DNA from: Anisus vortex
Taxonomy: Eukaryota; Mollusca; Gastropoda; Planorbidae
Direction of reading: 5' to 3'
Assembly: GCA_949126835.1 (NCBI GenBank)
Contig: OX421509.1
Location: forward strand, 13,420,420 to 13,484,419
DNA: 64,000 nucleotides
Shown here: one piece after another, positions 36,437-49,573 of the stretch
How positions within the stretch are numbered: the first letter of the stretch is position 1
Layout of the letters: each line of letters opens with the position of its first letter
Notes under the pieces: model-generated
Database searches by the model: none
What the model saw: only the letters and a program-made list of their open reading frames with translations
Told to the model about the DNA's origin: nothing
Translations under genes and position numbers: made by a program

Positions 36437-36592
36437 ATGGTTGTTACCAAGGCGATAAGCCTAAAGTTATAATGAGATTTCCCGCTTCACAGTTAATATA
36501 TACGGCAATTAATAAAACCCCACCCGTTAAAAAGTTTATCGATGTATACGTCACAAATTTAAATGTGAATGACATTTTGTACGCCCGCTACA

Positions 36593-36735
36593 ACCGAAAC
36601 GAACTGCAACGTGAAATATTGCCCGCTAGAAATGAATTGAAACGTGAAATATTGCCCTCTAGAAAAGAATTGAAACGTGAAATATTTCCCGCTAGAAAGA
36701 TTTTAATGCGTATACGCCCGCTTCAAACGAATTGA
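36593..36735 (+). repeat. 33-bp internal repeat in subunit A (three copies, also at 40037-40175)
   Basis: The words GAACTGCAACGTGAAATATT, GAATTGAAACGTGAAATATT and GCCCGCTAGAAA cycle three times. In frame they read NELQREILPAR, NELKREILPAR (or SR) and KELKREIFPAR. The same block in A2 differs at both silent and replacement sites. I treat it as non-coding repeat because no start, domain or family supports a protein. Confidence 0.7.
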
Positions 36736-36835
36736 AAAAGCTAAAAGTTATGTTTACATACACTCTTACTACTCAAGCAGTTATAATGAGAATGCACGCA
36801 ACAACTACAAAAGTTTATATTTCGTATACGACACG

Positions 36836-37247
36836 AATTAAAACGTGAATATATTTTGTTCTATTCATTCATAAAATACATTAGCAAACATTGAAGCAAA
36901 GTTAATTTTAAATGAATACGCAAAATTTGATGACGTCATAACGAAAAGCCGGCTAGCTATCTCTGCGCAAACTTTGATGACGTCATCCTGAAAAAATCTC
37001 AACGCCATCCTTTTTTTAATTTTTTTAGCGCGATCGATCGAAAAACTATAAAAAGTTGGAACGGCAATTTTAACATGAACCCAAAATATGTCGTTTTATT
37101 CGCGTTTTTTGACCAAACTGACCACTGCGGTCATTTTAATTTTTTTTAAACCTTGACAGTGTTCACCGCCGTAACGCAAAGAATATTTGTAGCAAATTTC
37201 ACGTTTTTATGTCCAGTATTTAAAAAGATTATGCGGTATGTACATAC

Positions 37248-37278
<31 letters not shown>

Positions 37279-37314
37279 CATACATACATATTCCTTTTGA
37301 GATTTATATATATA
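36836..37314. repeat. Shared subunit end, copy 1 of 4
   Basis: The conserved tail block carries two GATGACGTCAT (CRE) words, GCGCGATCGATCG, AACTATAAAAAGTT and a (CCAG)n run. Other copies are at about 38895-39362, 40273-40738 and 42327-42798. Copies differ by substitutions and T-run indels. Those indels break or make the MNPKYVV-type frame, which argues against coding. Confidence 0.85.
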
Positions 37315-38029
37315 ACAAGCCGTTATGTGCCCGATTCTTCGAACGGGCTTTTTTTTAGAATATGCTTGACACATTATAGTTTTTTAGTTTTGTTTTTGCA
37401 ACATACATAAAGTAGTATGTTTTTTTTTGTGGTCAGTATTTTTTAAATTTATTTTTGTTTTGCACACTTTATTATACACCAATTCAATATACAACTAAAA
37501 AGGAAAAACAAATAATAATAATTTTTTTTTATTTCTTGCTCAAAGTATGACCTTTATGATCGAATTTTGTGAGTTTATTGGGTAATTAAACTCTTTCTGT
37601 AAAACAGAACTCACATGTCTTTTAAAAAGTACTGTTAATTCGAAAATGATTGTTTGATATATTTTTTTGCTACAACATTAGTCGTAGATCAATATTTTTT
37701 TTTTGTTGTTGTTTTTGTTGGTGTTATTTGCTATTTGTTTATTGTTGCTTTGGAAGCAAACTTAGAATTAAATTTTAAATTCAACAGGAAAAACAATAAC
37801 AACTGAAACCGATATGAATCATAGTTTATACATCGTATACGACATGAATTAAAACTTTAAAAAGTTGGTCCGGCAAATTTAAACATTGCCCGGCAATATA
37901 AAAATTTCCCGCTACATAGTTTATAAGACGTATACGATACAAATTAAAACTTTAAAACGTTGAGCTCGGCAATTTAAACATTGCCTGGCAATTGAACAAT
38001 TTCCCGCTACAAAGTTTATAAGACGTATA

Positions 38030-38760
38030 CACAGAATAGGTATAGAACAGAATGCACAATCCCTATATACGCACTCACTAAAAGTTACCATTTTCCGCAA
38101 TGCAGCGGTCGCTAGAGTAAAATGAGAAATGATATCTACGTCTGCCATAAATATATACAATATATATAGGGCCTACATTATCTTTCATTATAGGCTTACT
38201 TTTATATAAATTTGACTTAATTACCCATTTTGTTTTGAACATTATATGATTAGGCCAATATGATGTATAAATATTTATTACCCGGTACTGATTTGAAAAA
38301 AAAATGGCTTAGACGTAGCTCGGTACCGGTAACTAAATTGCTGCGGCTACCGGTACATAAATATATATACTTTTTAAACCAAAATAAACTTTTAAAATTA
38401 TGAAGGGAAATAGGCATATAATTCATAATGAGTTAATATGAGGTTGTTTATGCTGTTGATTATCCTTTATGGAGTCAGGAAAGCCATGCAGTTTGACATG
38501 CTCTTTTTTACGATAATCAGTCGTTTTCGCATCATTGTTGTAGTTTATTACACAACCGTTTATGCACATTTTGCCTGAAATATTAGCTTTGGGTGTTCGA
38601 ACTTGTAGATTTGAAGAAAAGGACGTTGTAGGCTAAAGAAGCATAAATATAGAGTGTAACCAGGACCGCTGCGTTTAAATAAGCTTAGTATGGCGTCGGT
38701 ATTACTGCCCAAAACAGAAATAAAATGCGATTGCGCATTATGTTTTATACCTATTCTGTG
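38030..38760. mobile_element. hAT-like non-autonomous element nested in subunit B1
   Basis: 731-bp element with 32-bp terminal inverted repeats starting CACAGAATAGGTATA and ending TATACCTATTCTGTG (two mismatches, including G/A after GTATA). It is flanked by GACGTATA at 38022-38029 and GACATATA at 38761-38768, an 8-bp target duplication with one mismatch. The flanks rejoin into a phrase found elsewhere in the array (CGTATACGACACGAATTAAA). Two minus-strand frames inside (79 and 94 codons) are unrecognised. Confidence 0.8.
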
Positions 38761-41459
38761 GACATATACAACACGAATAAAAACGTGAAGGAATTTTGTA
38801 TTTGCCAGATACAACGTAAGATACCCATTAAAACCATTAATCATTACCCATTATAACAATTTTAAAATATCCCGCTATAAATTACGACGCTAATTAAAAC
38901 GTGAATTTATTTTGTTCTATTCATTCATAAAGTACATTAACAAAGGTTGAAGCAAAGTTTATTTTAAATGAATACGCAAAATTTGATGACGTCATAACGA
39001 AAAGCCGGCTAGCTATCTCCGCGCAAACTTTGATGACGTCATCCTGAAAAAAATCTCAACGCCATCCTTTTTTTTATTTTCTTAGCGCGATCGATCGAAA
39101 AACTATAAAAAGTTGGAACGGCAAATTCAACATGAACCCAAAATATGTCGTTTTATTCGCGTTTTTTGACCAAACTGACCACTGCGGTCATTTTAATTTT
39201 TTTAAAACCTTGACAGTGTTCACCGCCGTAACGCAAAGAATATTTGTAGCAAATTTCACGTTTTTATGTCCAGTATTTAAAAAGATTATGCGGTATGTAC
39301 ATACCCAGCCAGCCAGCCAGCCAGCCACATACATACATATTCCTTTTGAGATTTATATATATACAAGCCGGTATGTGCCCGGTCCTCCGAACCGGCTAAA
39401 AGTTATGTTTACATACACTCTAACTACTCAAGCAGTTATAATGATATTGCCCGCACGACCTACGACACGAATTTAAACGTGAGGTAATTTTTTATTTGCC
39501 CGCTACAACATAAATTACCCGTTAAAATCATTACCCATTACCCATTATAACAGTTAAAAAATTGCCCGCTATAAATTACGACGCAAATTATAACGTGAAT
39601 ATATTTTGTTCTATTCATTGATAAAGAACATTCGACAGTACTTTTATTTTAAAAAAAATGATTGTTTGATATATTTTTTTACGACAAACATTAAGTCGCA
39701 GACCTATGTTGTGTTGTTTTTGTTATTTGCTATTTATTTTTTTATTGTTGCTTTGGAAGCAAACTTAGAATTAATTTTTCTATTCAACATGTAAAACAAT
39801 AACAAATGAAACCAATAAGAAACAAAGAAGAAACTTTAAAAAAAAAAAATTTTGTTCAATGTAATCGCATAATGATATTTTACATACACTTTATCTACCC
39901 ATGGAGTTATAATGAGATTGCCCGCTACACAGTTAATATATACGGCAATTAATAAAACCTTGCCCGGTAAAAAGTTTATCGATGTATACGTCACAAATTT
40001 AAATGTGAATGACATTTTGTACGCCCGTTACAACCGAAACGAACTGCAACGTGAAATATTGCCCGCTAGAAACGAATTGAAACGTGAAATATTGCCTGCT
40101 AGAAACGAATTGAAACGTGAAATATTTCCCGCTAGAAAGATTTTAATGCGTATACGCCCGCTTCAAACGAATTGAAAAAGCTAAAAGTTATGTTTACATA
40201 CACTCTTACTACTCAAGCAGTTATAATGAGATTGCACGCAACAACTACAAAAGTTTATATTTCGTATACGACACGAATTAAAACGTGAATATATTTTGTT
40301 ATATTCATTCATAAAATACATTAGCAAACATTGAAGCAAAGTTAATTTTAAATGAATACGCAAAATTTGATGACGTTATAACGAAAAGCCGGCTAGCTAT
40401 CTCTGCGCAAACTTTGATGACGTCATCCTGAAAAAAATCTCAACGCCATTCTTTTTTTTATTTTTTTAGCGCGATCGATCGAAAAACTATAAAAAGTTGG
40501 AACGGCAATTTTAACATGAACCCAAAATATGTCGTTTTATTCGCGTTTTTTGACCAAACTGACCACTGCGGTCATTTAAATTTTTTTTAAACCTTGACAG
40601 TGTTCACCGCCGTAACGCAAAGAATATTTGTAGCAAATTTCACGTTTTTATGTCCAGTATTTAAAAAGATTATGCGGTATGTACATACCCAGCCAGCCAG
40701 CCAGCCACATACATATTCCTTTTGAGATTTATATATATACAAGCCGTTATGTGCCCGATTCTTCGAACGGGCTTTTTTTTAGAATATGCTTGAAACATTA
40801 TAGTTTTTTAGTTTTGTTTTTGCAACATACATAAAGTAGTATGTTGTTTTTTTTTGTGGTCAGTATTTTTTATATATTTTTTTTGTTTTGCACACTTTAT
40901 TATACACCCATTCAATATACAACTAAAAAGGAAAAACAAATAACAATAATTTTTTTTTATTTCTTGCTCAAAGTATGACCACTATGATCGAATTTTGTGA
41001 GTTTATTGGGTAATTAAACTCTTTCTGTAAAACAGAACTCACATGTCTTTTAAAAAGTACTGTTAATTCGAAAATGATTGTTTGATATATTTTTTTGCTA
41101 CAACATTCGTCGTAGATCAATAATTTTTTTATTTTTTTTTGTTTTTGTTGGTGTTATTTGCTATTTATTTATTGTTGCTTTGGAGGCAAACTTAGAATTA
41201 AATTTTAAATTCAACAGGAAAAACAATAACAACTGAAACCGATATGAATCATAGTTTATACAACGTATAAGACATGAATTAAAACTTTTAAAAGTTGGTC
41301 CGGCAAATTTAAACATTGCCCGGCAATATAAAAATTTCCCGCTACATAGTTTATAAGACGTATACGATATAAAATAAAACTTTAAAACGTTGAGCTCGGC
41401 AATTTAAACATTGCCTAGCAATTGAACAATTTCCCGCTACAAAGTTTATAAGACGTATA

Positions 41460-42203
41460 CACAGAATAGGTATAGAACAGAATGCACAATCCCTATATAC
41501 GCACTCACTAAAAGTTACCATTTTCCGCAATGCAGCGGTCGCTAGAGACGCTACTATAGTAAAATGAGACATGATATCTACGTCTGCCATAAATATATAC
41601 AATATATATAGGGCCTACATTATCTTTCGTTATAGGCTTAGTTTTATATAAATTTTACTTAATTACCCATTTTGTTTTGAACATTATATGATTAGGCCAA
41701 TATGATGTAAAAATATTTATTACCCGGTACTGATTTGAAAAAAAAAATGGCTTAGACGTAGCTCGGTACCGGTAACTAAATTGCTGCGGCTACCGGTACA
41801 TAAATATATATACTTTTTAAACCAAAATAAACTTTTAAAATTATGAAGGGAAATAGGCATATAATTCATAATGAGTTAATATGAGGTTGTTTATGCTGTT
41901 GATTATCCTTTATGGAGTCAGGAAAGCCATGCAGTTTGACATGCTCTTTTTTACGATAATCAGTCGTTTTCGCATCATTGTTGTAGTTTATTACACAACC
42001 GTTTATGCACATTTTGCCTGAAATATTAGCTTTGGGTGTTCGAACTTGTAGATTTGAAGAAAAGGACGTTGTAGGCTAAATAAGCATAAATATAGAGTGT
42101 AACCAGGACCGCTGCGTTTAAATAAGCTTAGTATGGCGTCGGTATTACTGCCCAAAACAGAAATAAAATGCGATTGCGCATTCTGTTTTATACCTATTCT
42201 GTG
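41460..42203. mobile_element. hAT-like non-autonomous element nested in subunit B2
   Basis: Second copy of the same insertion at the homologous position, 744 bp. It has the same terminal repeats and the same flanks: GACGTATA at 41452-41459 and GACATATA at 42204-42211. The extra length comes from an insertion of about 12 bp (ACGCTACTATAG) near 41548. Identical flanks in B1 and B2 show insertion before the A+B unit duplicated. Confidence 0.8.
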
Positions 42204-42798
42204 GACATATACAACACGAATAAAAACGTGAAGGAATTTTGTATTTGCCAGATACAACGTAAGATACCCATTAAAACCATTAATCATTACCCATTATAAC
42301 AATTTAAAAATATCCCGCTATAAATTACGACGCAAATTAAAACGTGAATATATTTTGTTCTATTCATTCATAAAGTACATTAGCAAAGGTTGAAGCAAAG
42401 TTAATTTTAAATGAATACGCAAAATTTGATGACGTCATAACGAAAAGCCGGCTAGCTATCTCTGCGCAAACTTTGATGACGTCATCCTGAAAAAAATCTC
42501 AACGCCATCCTTTTTTTTATTTTTTTAGCGCGATCGATCGAAAAACTATAAAAAGTTGGAACGGCAAATTCAACATGAACCCAAAATATGTCGTTTTTTT
42601 CGCGTTTTTTGACCAAACTGACCACTGCGGTCATTTTATTTTTTTTAAAACCTTGACAGTGTTCACCGCCGTAACGCAAAGAATTTTTGTAGAAAATTTC
42701 ACGTTTTTATGTCCAGTATTTAAAAAGATTATGCGGTATGTACATACCCAGCCAGCCAGCCAGCCACATACATATTCCTTTTGAGATTTATATATATA

Positions 42799-42842
42799 TA
42801 TGATATGATATATGATATGATATATGATATGATATGATATAC
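42799..42842. repeat. (ATATG)n-type microsatellite
   Basis: TGATATGATATA words directly at the right edge of the composite array. Confidence 0.85.
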
Positions 42843-43107
42843 GCACTTTTATTTTAAAATGTTGAAAACTCAACGGTCATGACGCGTTTCTCGCCTTCTG
42901 AAATGCAGTTGTTGTGTTTTCCGGTCGGCCAGATTTTTTTTTAAGTTGTTTTTCTCCCCTCTTCTGCCTGTTTCTGGCTACTCGTCTGTGCCACATTGGA
43001 CTTGTCTTTTACGCCATGTTAGCGTCATCTTACAGCTGTCATCTCCATACAAGTCAATCCGTTAAGGACGGGTGGATAGTGAAAAAGTGGGGGAAAAGGA
43101 CATGTGC

Positions 43108-43115
43108 AAAGAGAT

Positions 43116-43146
<31 letters not shown>

Positions 43147-43430
43147 GGGGCAGAGAGAGCGGGAGAGAGAGGGGCAGAGAGAGAGGGAGAGAGAGAGGGA
43201 AAGAGATAGAGGGAGGGAAATAGAAATCGAGAGAGAGAGAAAGAGAAATAGAGACAGAGTAAGACACAGAGAAAGAGGGAGAGAAAAAGAAAGTTGAGAA
43301 AGAGAGAGATAAAGAGAGAGAAAGAGAGAGATAGAAAGCTAGAGAGATAGAAAGCGAGAGAGAGAGAGAGAGAAAAGTGACAGAGAAAGAGAGAGAGAGA
43401 GAGAAAGAAGGATACGGGAAGAGAGAGTGA
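43108..43430. repeat. GA-rich purine tract
   Basis: Interrupted (GA)n with GGGCAGAGAGAG and GAAAGCGAGAGA sub-repeats. Opposite-strand Ser/Leu frames are artefacts. Confidence 0.85.
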
Positions 43431-44500
43431 CGTAGATACATTGTTCTTCTCGCAATCTTTTATCTGATCGTCAGCCAAGCCATTCACTTATCCACTTCTT
43501 ATCCATGGATTATCACCCATCTATTCACCTACCCACACATCCATCTATGCATCCAACCACCCAATCTCTCATATGTTTTGTTCTTATCCATAACAACAAC
43601 AACAAAAAAAACTCATCTAAACTCATGTAATTGGTTGCAAGTGAAAATGTCTTGTCCAGTCAAATTTCTCAACCAAGATATTAACTTAAAGGGGTTGAAA
43701 AAAAAAAACACTAAAAAAAACAACAACCTAGGTTTCTAGAAATTTCCCCCCAAAACTATGAATTATTCGCCAAGTGCCAAGTGGGGAAAATCCGATTAGT
43801 AACCACACCTAGACGCGCAAAATAAAAAAAAAAACTCACCAATAGCAACAGAACAAAAAGAAAATAAAAAAAAACGGACAAAGTGTTAACCAATCAGAAC
43901 ACTGATAAAAAATTGAGATACTTTCACGATCACCACTAAGTGAAAAGGGTGTTTCTCAAAGGTGACATAGCCTTGGGGGTGTCATAGCCTGGGGGAGGGG
44001 GTTGTCATGGTGTAAATTGGATAGATTGGGGTAGGTGATGAAATGGTCATGGCGACTCAGTTGGTTGTTCATAACGTTAAAAAAAAAAAAAGTATATACA
44101 CACAATTTCTTAGCGCGTGCCCACTAAAGTGTTATTTCACAGACGCGAGCAAAATTTTATTGGTTTCAGCCACACCATCCGCTTTCATTTGTTTGTTGTT
44201 GTTTTTTTTAATTGTTTTTGTTTGTTAAATAATAAATATTTCATGTGATTTCTCAATGCGAATGGTGTCGATTTTTTTTATCGTAAAAAACAACAACAAC
44301 AACTACATTTTTCGACAAGTTGTCAAAAACATTCTAACCACACAAAAAAAAAAAAAGTGACAAAAAAGTCGTAAACATATTTGCCTCTTCTCTTCTTCCA
44401 CAATTAAACATGACAAGTTAGAATGTAGATATACTTACATATTTTAGTGGCATAAAGCAAATATAAATGAAAGAAACAGATACAAGTAATCACGATTTTA
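43431..44500. other. Unassigned intergenic sequence
   Basis: CATCTATCC-like words near 43500-43560, several (AAC)n-A(n) runs (43592, 44290) that look like retroposon tails, and no gene recognised. Confidence 0.35.
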
Positions 44501-44581
44501 TTAACCCTTACAGTCCCGGGCGTGTATATAGCGGGACTGAGAAAACATAGATAGAAAGTAGGTCGGTACGGGAAGGGTTAA
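44501..44581. mobile_element. Tiny piggyBac-type MITE
   Basis: 81 bp bounded by TTAA at 44501-44504 and 44578-44581. Just inside are CCCTTACAGTCCCG and ACGGGAAGGG, a short inverted repeat of the CCCTT type. TTAA duplication with CCC.. ends is the hallmark of piggyBac elements. A GTCCCG/CGGGAC pair inside allows a hairpin. Confidence 0.65.
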
Positions 44582-45362
44582 CAGACTTTAAGCAATGGAA
44601 ATCCACTTAAGCGGGTAATGGTCATTATGATTTTATTTTTTCATAGACGAGGCAGTTTCGAATTGTAGAATAATTCCTTAATAACTATCGGGAACTCATG
44701 AAGAACCATTCAGGGACTGGTGTCGGTGGCCAACATTTGCAAAAGTGTGTGGGGGCGCGAGGGCGGGTAGGGGTGTTATCCCCACGCCTATTCTCATCTT
44801 CATCGGGGCTATATTCATAAATGATATCAAAAGTCACACATATTGGTCATTCTATGGAACATTTTAAATGGTTAGTTTTAGAGGGCATTGACGGGAAGAG
44901 GTGACTGTACGTAGAGAGGGGGGGGGGGTGGGGGGGAGAGACTGATGAAGCTCTAAATGTTTTTTGAATCACAATAGCCGTTATCACTGTATCGACCCCT
45001 AAATGACGTCATATTATTATGTTTCCGGTACTTAGGAGAAAAAATAAAAGGAATTTCACAAGAAACACAAACATTAAAATCAGACGATCTTCAAGCCATG
45101 TTGTTGTTGTTTTTTTTTTTGCGTGTGTGTTTGTCCGGGAAGGCGGAGGGGAGGGGCGGGGATAAAGGTTTAAAATGTCTTATGCCCCGGCTAGCTCTAG
45201 CATTACCCCAAAGCCCCACCCATCACTTATCGCTATTTTTTCATCAGAAGTTTGTTTCACTTCTCCACGTACAAACAAACAGACAGAAGTTTGCGCAAAA
45301 CGACGCATGAATGTTGAACTAATTGGAGTCGCAGCTTGCACTCTGGGAAAAAATGTCTTTAC
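44582..45362. other. Unassigned sequence with CRE/ETS words
   Basis: TGACGTCA at about 45004 lies close to TTCCGGTACT at 45023-45032. The latter word also occurs at 53493 and 63509. G-rich runs near 44920-44937. No exon recognised. Confidence 0.35.
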
Positions 45363-45404
45363 ATGTCTCTCTCTTTCTCTCTCTTTCTCTCTCTCTCTTT
45401 TTTA

Positions 45405-45436
<32 letters not shown>

Positions 45437-45476
45437 ATTTTCCATTCCTTCTCTCTCTTTCTCTCTCTCTTTTTTA

Positions 45477-45508
<32 letters not shown>

Positions 45509-45700
45509 CTCTCTTTTTTAGTCTCTCTCTCTTTCTCTCTTTCTCTATGTCTCTATGACTCTCTCTTTCACTTTCTCCATCTTTTTTCACTCTCTCTCTC
45601 TTTCTCTCTCTTTTTTTTTCTCTCTTTCTCTCTCTCTTGCTCTCTATTGTTCATTCTTTCTCTCTATCTCTTTCTCTTTCTCTCTCGCTCGTTCTCTTAT
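45363..45700. repeat. (TC)n with TTTTTTAGTC interruptions
   Basis: Interrupted (TC)n. The phrase TCTCTTTTTTAGTCTCTCTC recurs at about 45397, 45468 and 45513, giving a loose higher-order period. Confidence 0.9.
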
Positions 45701-45959
45701 TAATTCAACACACTCACACAAATACTCACTCCATGGTTTGGAAGACGTTTGTCCCAAAATGAGTCGTAAGGCAGACAGTAGCATTGTGCCAACCATGCAA
45801 TGGAACAACCCACTCGGGCTCCGTACAACCTCTCACCGAGCCACCCAGCAACCCAACAACCCAACAACCCATCCAACAGCTCATTGATCTACTCACCTAA
45901 ACACCTACTCCATATGTGGATGAACCCTAGAGTGTGCACTTCTTTTTTTTTTAAAGGGG

Positions 45960-46210
45960 TGGAGGGATGGGAAAGGGGGGGGGGGCTACGCAGTGACTTT
46001 AATTGTGGTCATTTGGCTGGTCGCAACCCGGCATTCGGGATACACAGCGAAAGAAACGTTCCAACTACGCCTTGGAATAGACTTGTACGTTGTACAGACT
46101 TTCCTTCTAGATAGAAGATTCTTACGTCCTGTAGGCCACAAACTCCTGCAGGGCGGCAGGGATAGAACCCGGGCTGTTTAGTTGACAGTCCGATGAAATA
46201 ACCGCATAAC
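45960..46210 (-). mobile_element. tRNA-derived SINE, second family (probable)
   Basis: On the minus strand a tRNA-like head, GTTATGCGGTTATTTCATCG, then GGACTGTCAACTAAACAG with box B-like GGTTCTATCCC. A body follows (GCCCTGCAGGAGTTTGTGG, GTTGGAACGTTTCTTTCGC, GCCGGGTTGCGACCAGCC). The body differs from the main SINE family. Classification is tentative. Confidence 0.5.
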
Positions 46211-46400
46211 TATATTTGCGTCAGTCAAACTTCAGCGTCGGTCAAACCTCGGCGTCAGTCAAACGCCATGATATTGTCCTTCTTATAAACTCTTAGTATA
46301 CTGACGCCACCAACTAATGTTTCCCGGATAACTGGATAAGGTAGAGAGTGAAGAGAAAAGCCATGTTCACGGCTATCTCTCTCTCTCTCTCTTCCTCCCT

Positions 46401-46441
<41 letters not shown>

Positions 46442-47484
46442 GTCTCCGTATATTCAATACCCAGATAAAAAAGAAGGCCTGGCTCTTTTCTGGAATATTT
46501 CGGCCAGGCACTTATCTTCGGTGATAGTATTAGGTTATGCGTGTGTGTGAGTGTGTTGGGAGCTAGGGCGCGTGTGGGGGGGGGAGGAGGGGAGGCGTGA
46601 TGGTGCGAGGGAGTCACTACGGATGGGAATGAGTGAATTGACAAGGCTCTTGTATATGCTGTTTCCATTGTTCTTTTTGTAGGTCTAGATTCGGAGTGGT
46701 GTTTCGTTTCCCAAACAAGACTGAGTAATACAGATAGACCGACAGAAGGAATAGATGATCAGGCGGATAGATAGATCAGCTGAATGAAAGACACACACGG
46801 ACGCTCAGGGATAGGTCGTTTTGACATAATGACAGACAGACAAAAACAAGACGGACAGATTGATATACTATTTTTGACACAATGACAGAACAACGTTAAG
46901 CAGACAGACTAGCGGAATGAAAGACAAGACGTACAGACACACTTATATACACCGTTTGAAAGAATGACGTGCACAAATTTCGTATGACGGGCTGGTACAC
47001 ACAAAGCTACGGGAACTCGTTGATCGACAGGTGATAAAAGTAACATAAGAGAAACGCTCATTGTGGATGACTCTAAAACCGAAACTGACAAAGGCCAAAA
47101 TAAAAAGGGAAAATTCGGATTTTCCCGATGACTACATTCTACCGGAAGTGGGATGTACTTTGCAATGCTTAAAGTTTCACATTTAAAATAGGTCGGTATA
47201 TTGACTTGCGTGGGTAAACGATTCTGATAAAATGAGTCCAGCTTTGTAAATATGTCATTTGTTCCTGGGTCTCGGGAGAGAGAGGGTAGAGGATTTCCTT
47301 TGATTCTACATCAATTAAAAGCGGACGGACACTGTGCTGGCAACACAATCGCTTGAGTGTGCCGCGATGAAAGAAACAGGCCCCACTTCGCTTCACCAGC
47401 TCTACTCTACGGACTAAATTATGGGGGTTAAAACTAAAAACTAAAACGGATTTAGTATTGGGAGCTTGCCGTTTAAATTAAGGG
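46211..47484. other. Unassigned sequence with (TC)n tract
   Basis: (TC)n at about 46376-46438. GACAGAC/GGACAGA words recur near 46740-46930, and an ETS-type site ACCGGAAGTG is at 47141-47150. Frames here are unrecognised. Confidence 0.4.
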
Positions 47485-47580
47485 CATTTCGAGACCAATA
47501 TCGGCCGAGAAGCATTTTCATAGATTCGAACCCGGCACCCTCGGCGTTCTAGTTGAGCGCGCTGCCAGCTAAGACAGATT
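47485..47580 (-). mobile_element. tRNA-like SINE head
   Basis: On the minus strand: TTAGCTGGCAGCGCGCTCAA as a box A region, then GGGTTCGAATC as box B about 40 bp later. No main-family body follows, so this is a fragment or another family. Confidence 0.55.
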
Positions 47581-48893
<1,313 letters not shown>

Positions 48894-49000
48894 GCTTAGA
48901 ACAGGGGTCGGCCAAACTTGGCACGCAGAGTGATTTTCAAAGGCACGCAAAAGACCTTCAAGGTGTTTTTTATTGATAAAAACAACAAAATTTTCAGGTT

Positions 49001-49573
49001 CTGAATGAGGAAAACTGACTGTTGAAGTCGATGTTTCTGAGTGACATAGCGACACATTTCAGTGAGTTGAACTTTCATTTTCAAGGAACGCTGGACTGGA
49101 TTTGCATTGAAACTGGTAGACTCTTATATCTTGCCGTAAAATAATTTTCAAAACATTTAAACTACATGTACATCCTTATATTAAGATAGATAGTTGGGAT
49201 TTTACAGAAGTACGTCGAATCACTCAAATCGGAGTTTTCTAAACAAAGGCAAGACTTTCAAATTGATGGACTCATTTTTTCATATCTTACTACATCTTAG
49301 ATGTAGATCTTTTTTTTTCAAGTGGAGGAATATTGGCGATTTTAAAATGCAGCAAGTTGAATTTGAAACAAATAAAAATGGGTAACCAAATGTGCTCATT
49401 TGCGAAAACAATCTGGAAGGAAGCTGCTAAGGAAAGTCATCTGCTATTCTCACATGCTAGGCATTCGCTCTATACTTTCAGCTTTTGGTTCAACTTACAC
49501 TTGTGAACAGATTTTATCGCACATGAAAGCTGTTTTAAGCATACAAAGTCACCTACACTTGACCGCTTATTAA
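49001..49573 (+). pseudogene. hAT transposase remnant (GTF2IRD2/ZBED-like hAT group), decayed
   Basis: Three recognisable blocks lie in the same reading frame, separated by stops: FLSDIATHFSELNFHFQG from 49034; YVESLKSEFSKQRQDF from 49211; and FGSTYTCEQILSHMK near 49481-49525, inside the last block. These correspond in order to conserved parts of the catalytic and C-terminal dimerisation region of hAT transposases and their domesticated relatives. The frame ends at a stop at 49571-49573. Internal stops (for example at 49016) and the missing N-terminal half, with its BED finger and first catalytic residues, make it non-functional. Confidence 0.85.

Larger units (their letters stand above)
35752..42798. 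repeat. Tandem array of two long composite units (A-B-A-B)
   Basis: Four subunits begin with the phrase ACAAGCCG(T/G)TATGTGCCCG: A1 35752-37314, B1 37315-39362, A2 39363-40738, B2 40739 to about 42798. All four end with a shared segment of about 480 bp, finishing in a (CCAG)n stretch and ATTCCTTTTGAGATTTATAT. A1/A2 and B1/B2 are highly similar, so an A+B unit of about 3.4-3.6 kb has duplicated. I cannot assign a known family. It is rich in the word GCCCG and in GAATTAAAACGTGAAT-type phrases. Confidence 0.88.

Noticed and set aside
36418..36735. 105-codon frame with NELKREILPAR repeats
   Set aside because: It begins at a non-ATG codon inside the 19-bp repeat. The 33-bp periodicity explains the repeated peptide, and there is no family match or start signal.
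39132..39476. MNPKYVV... 114-codon frame as a real protein of the composite array
   Set aside because: Of the four copies of this segment, two have T-run indels that break the frame, and the frame runs into the (CCAG)n and TA-rich tail.
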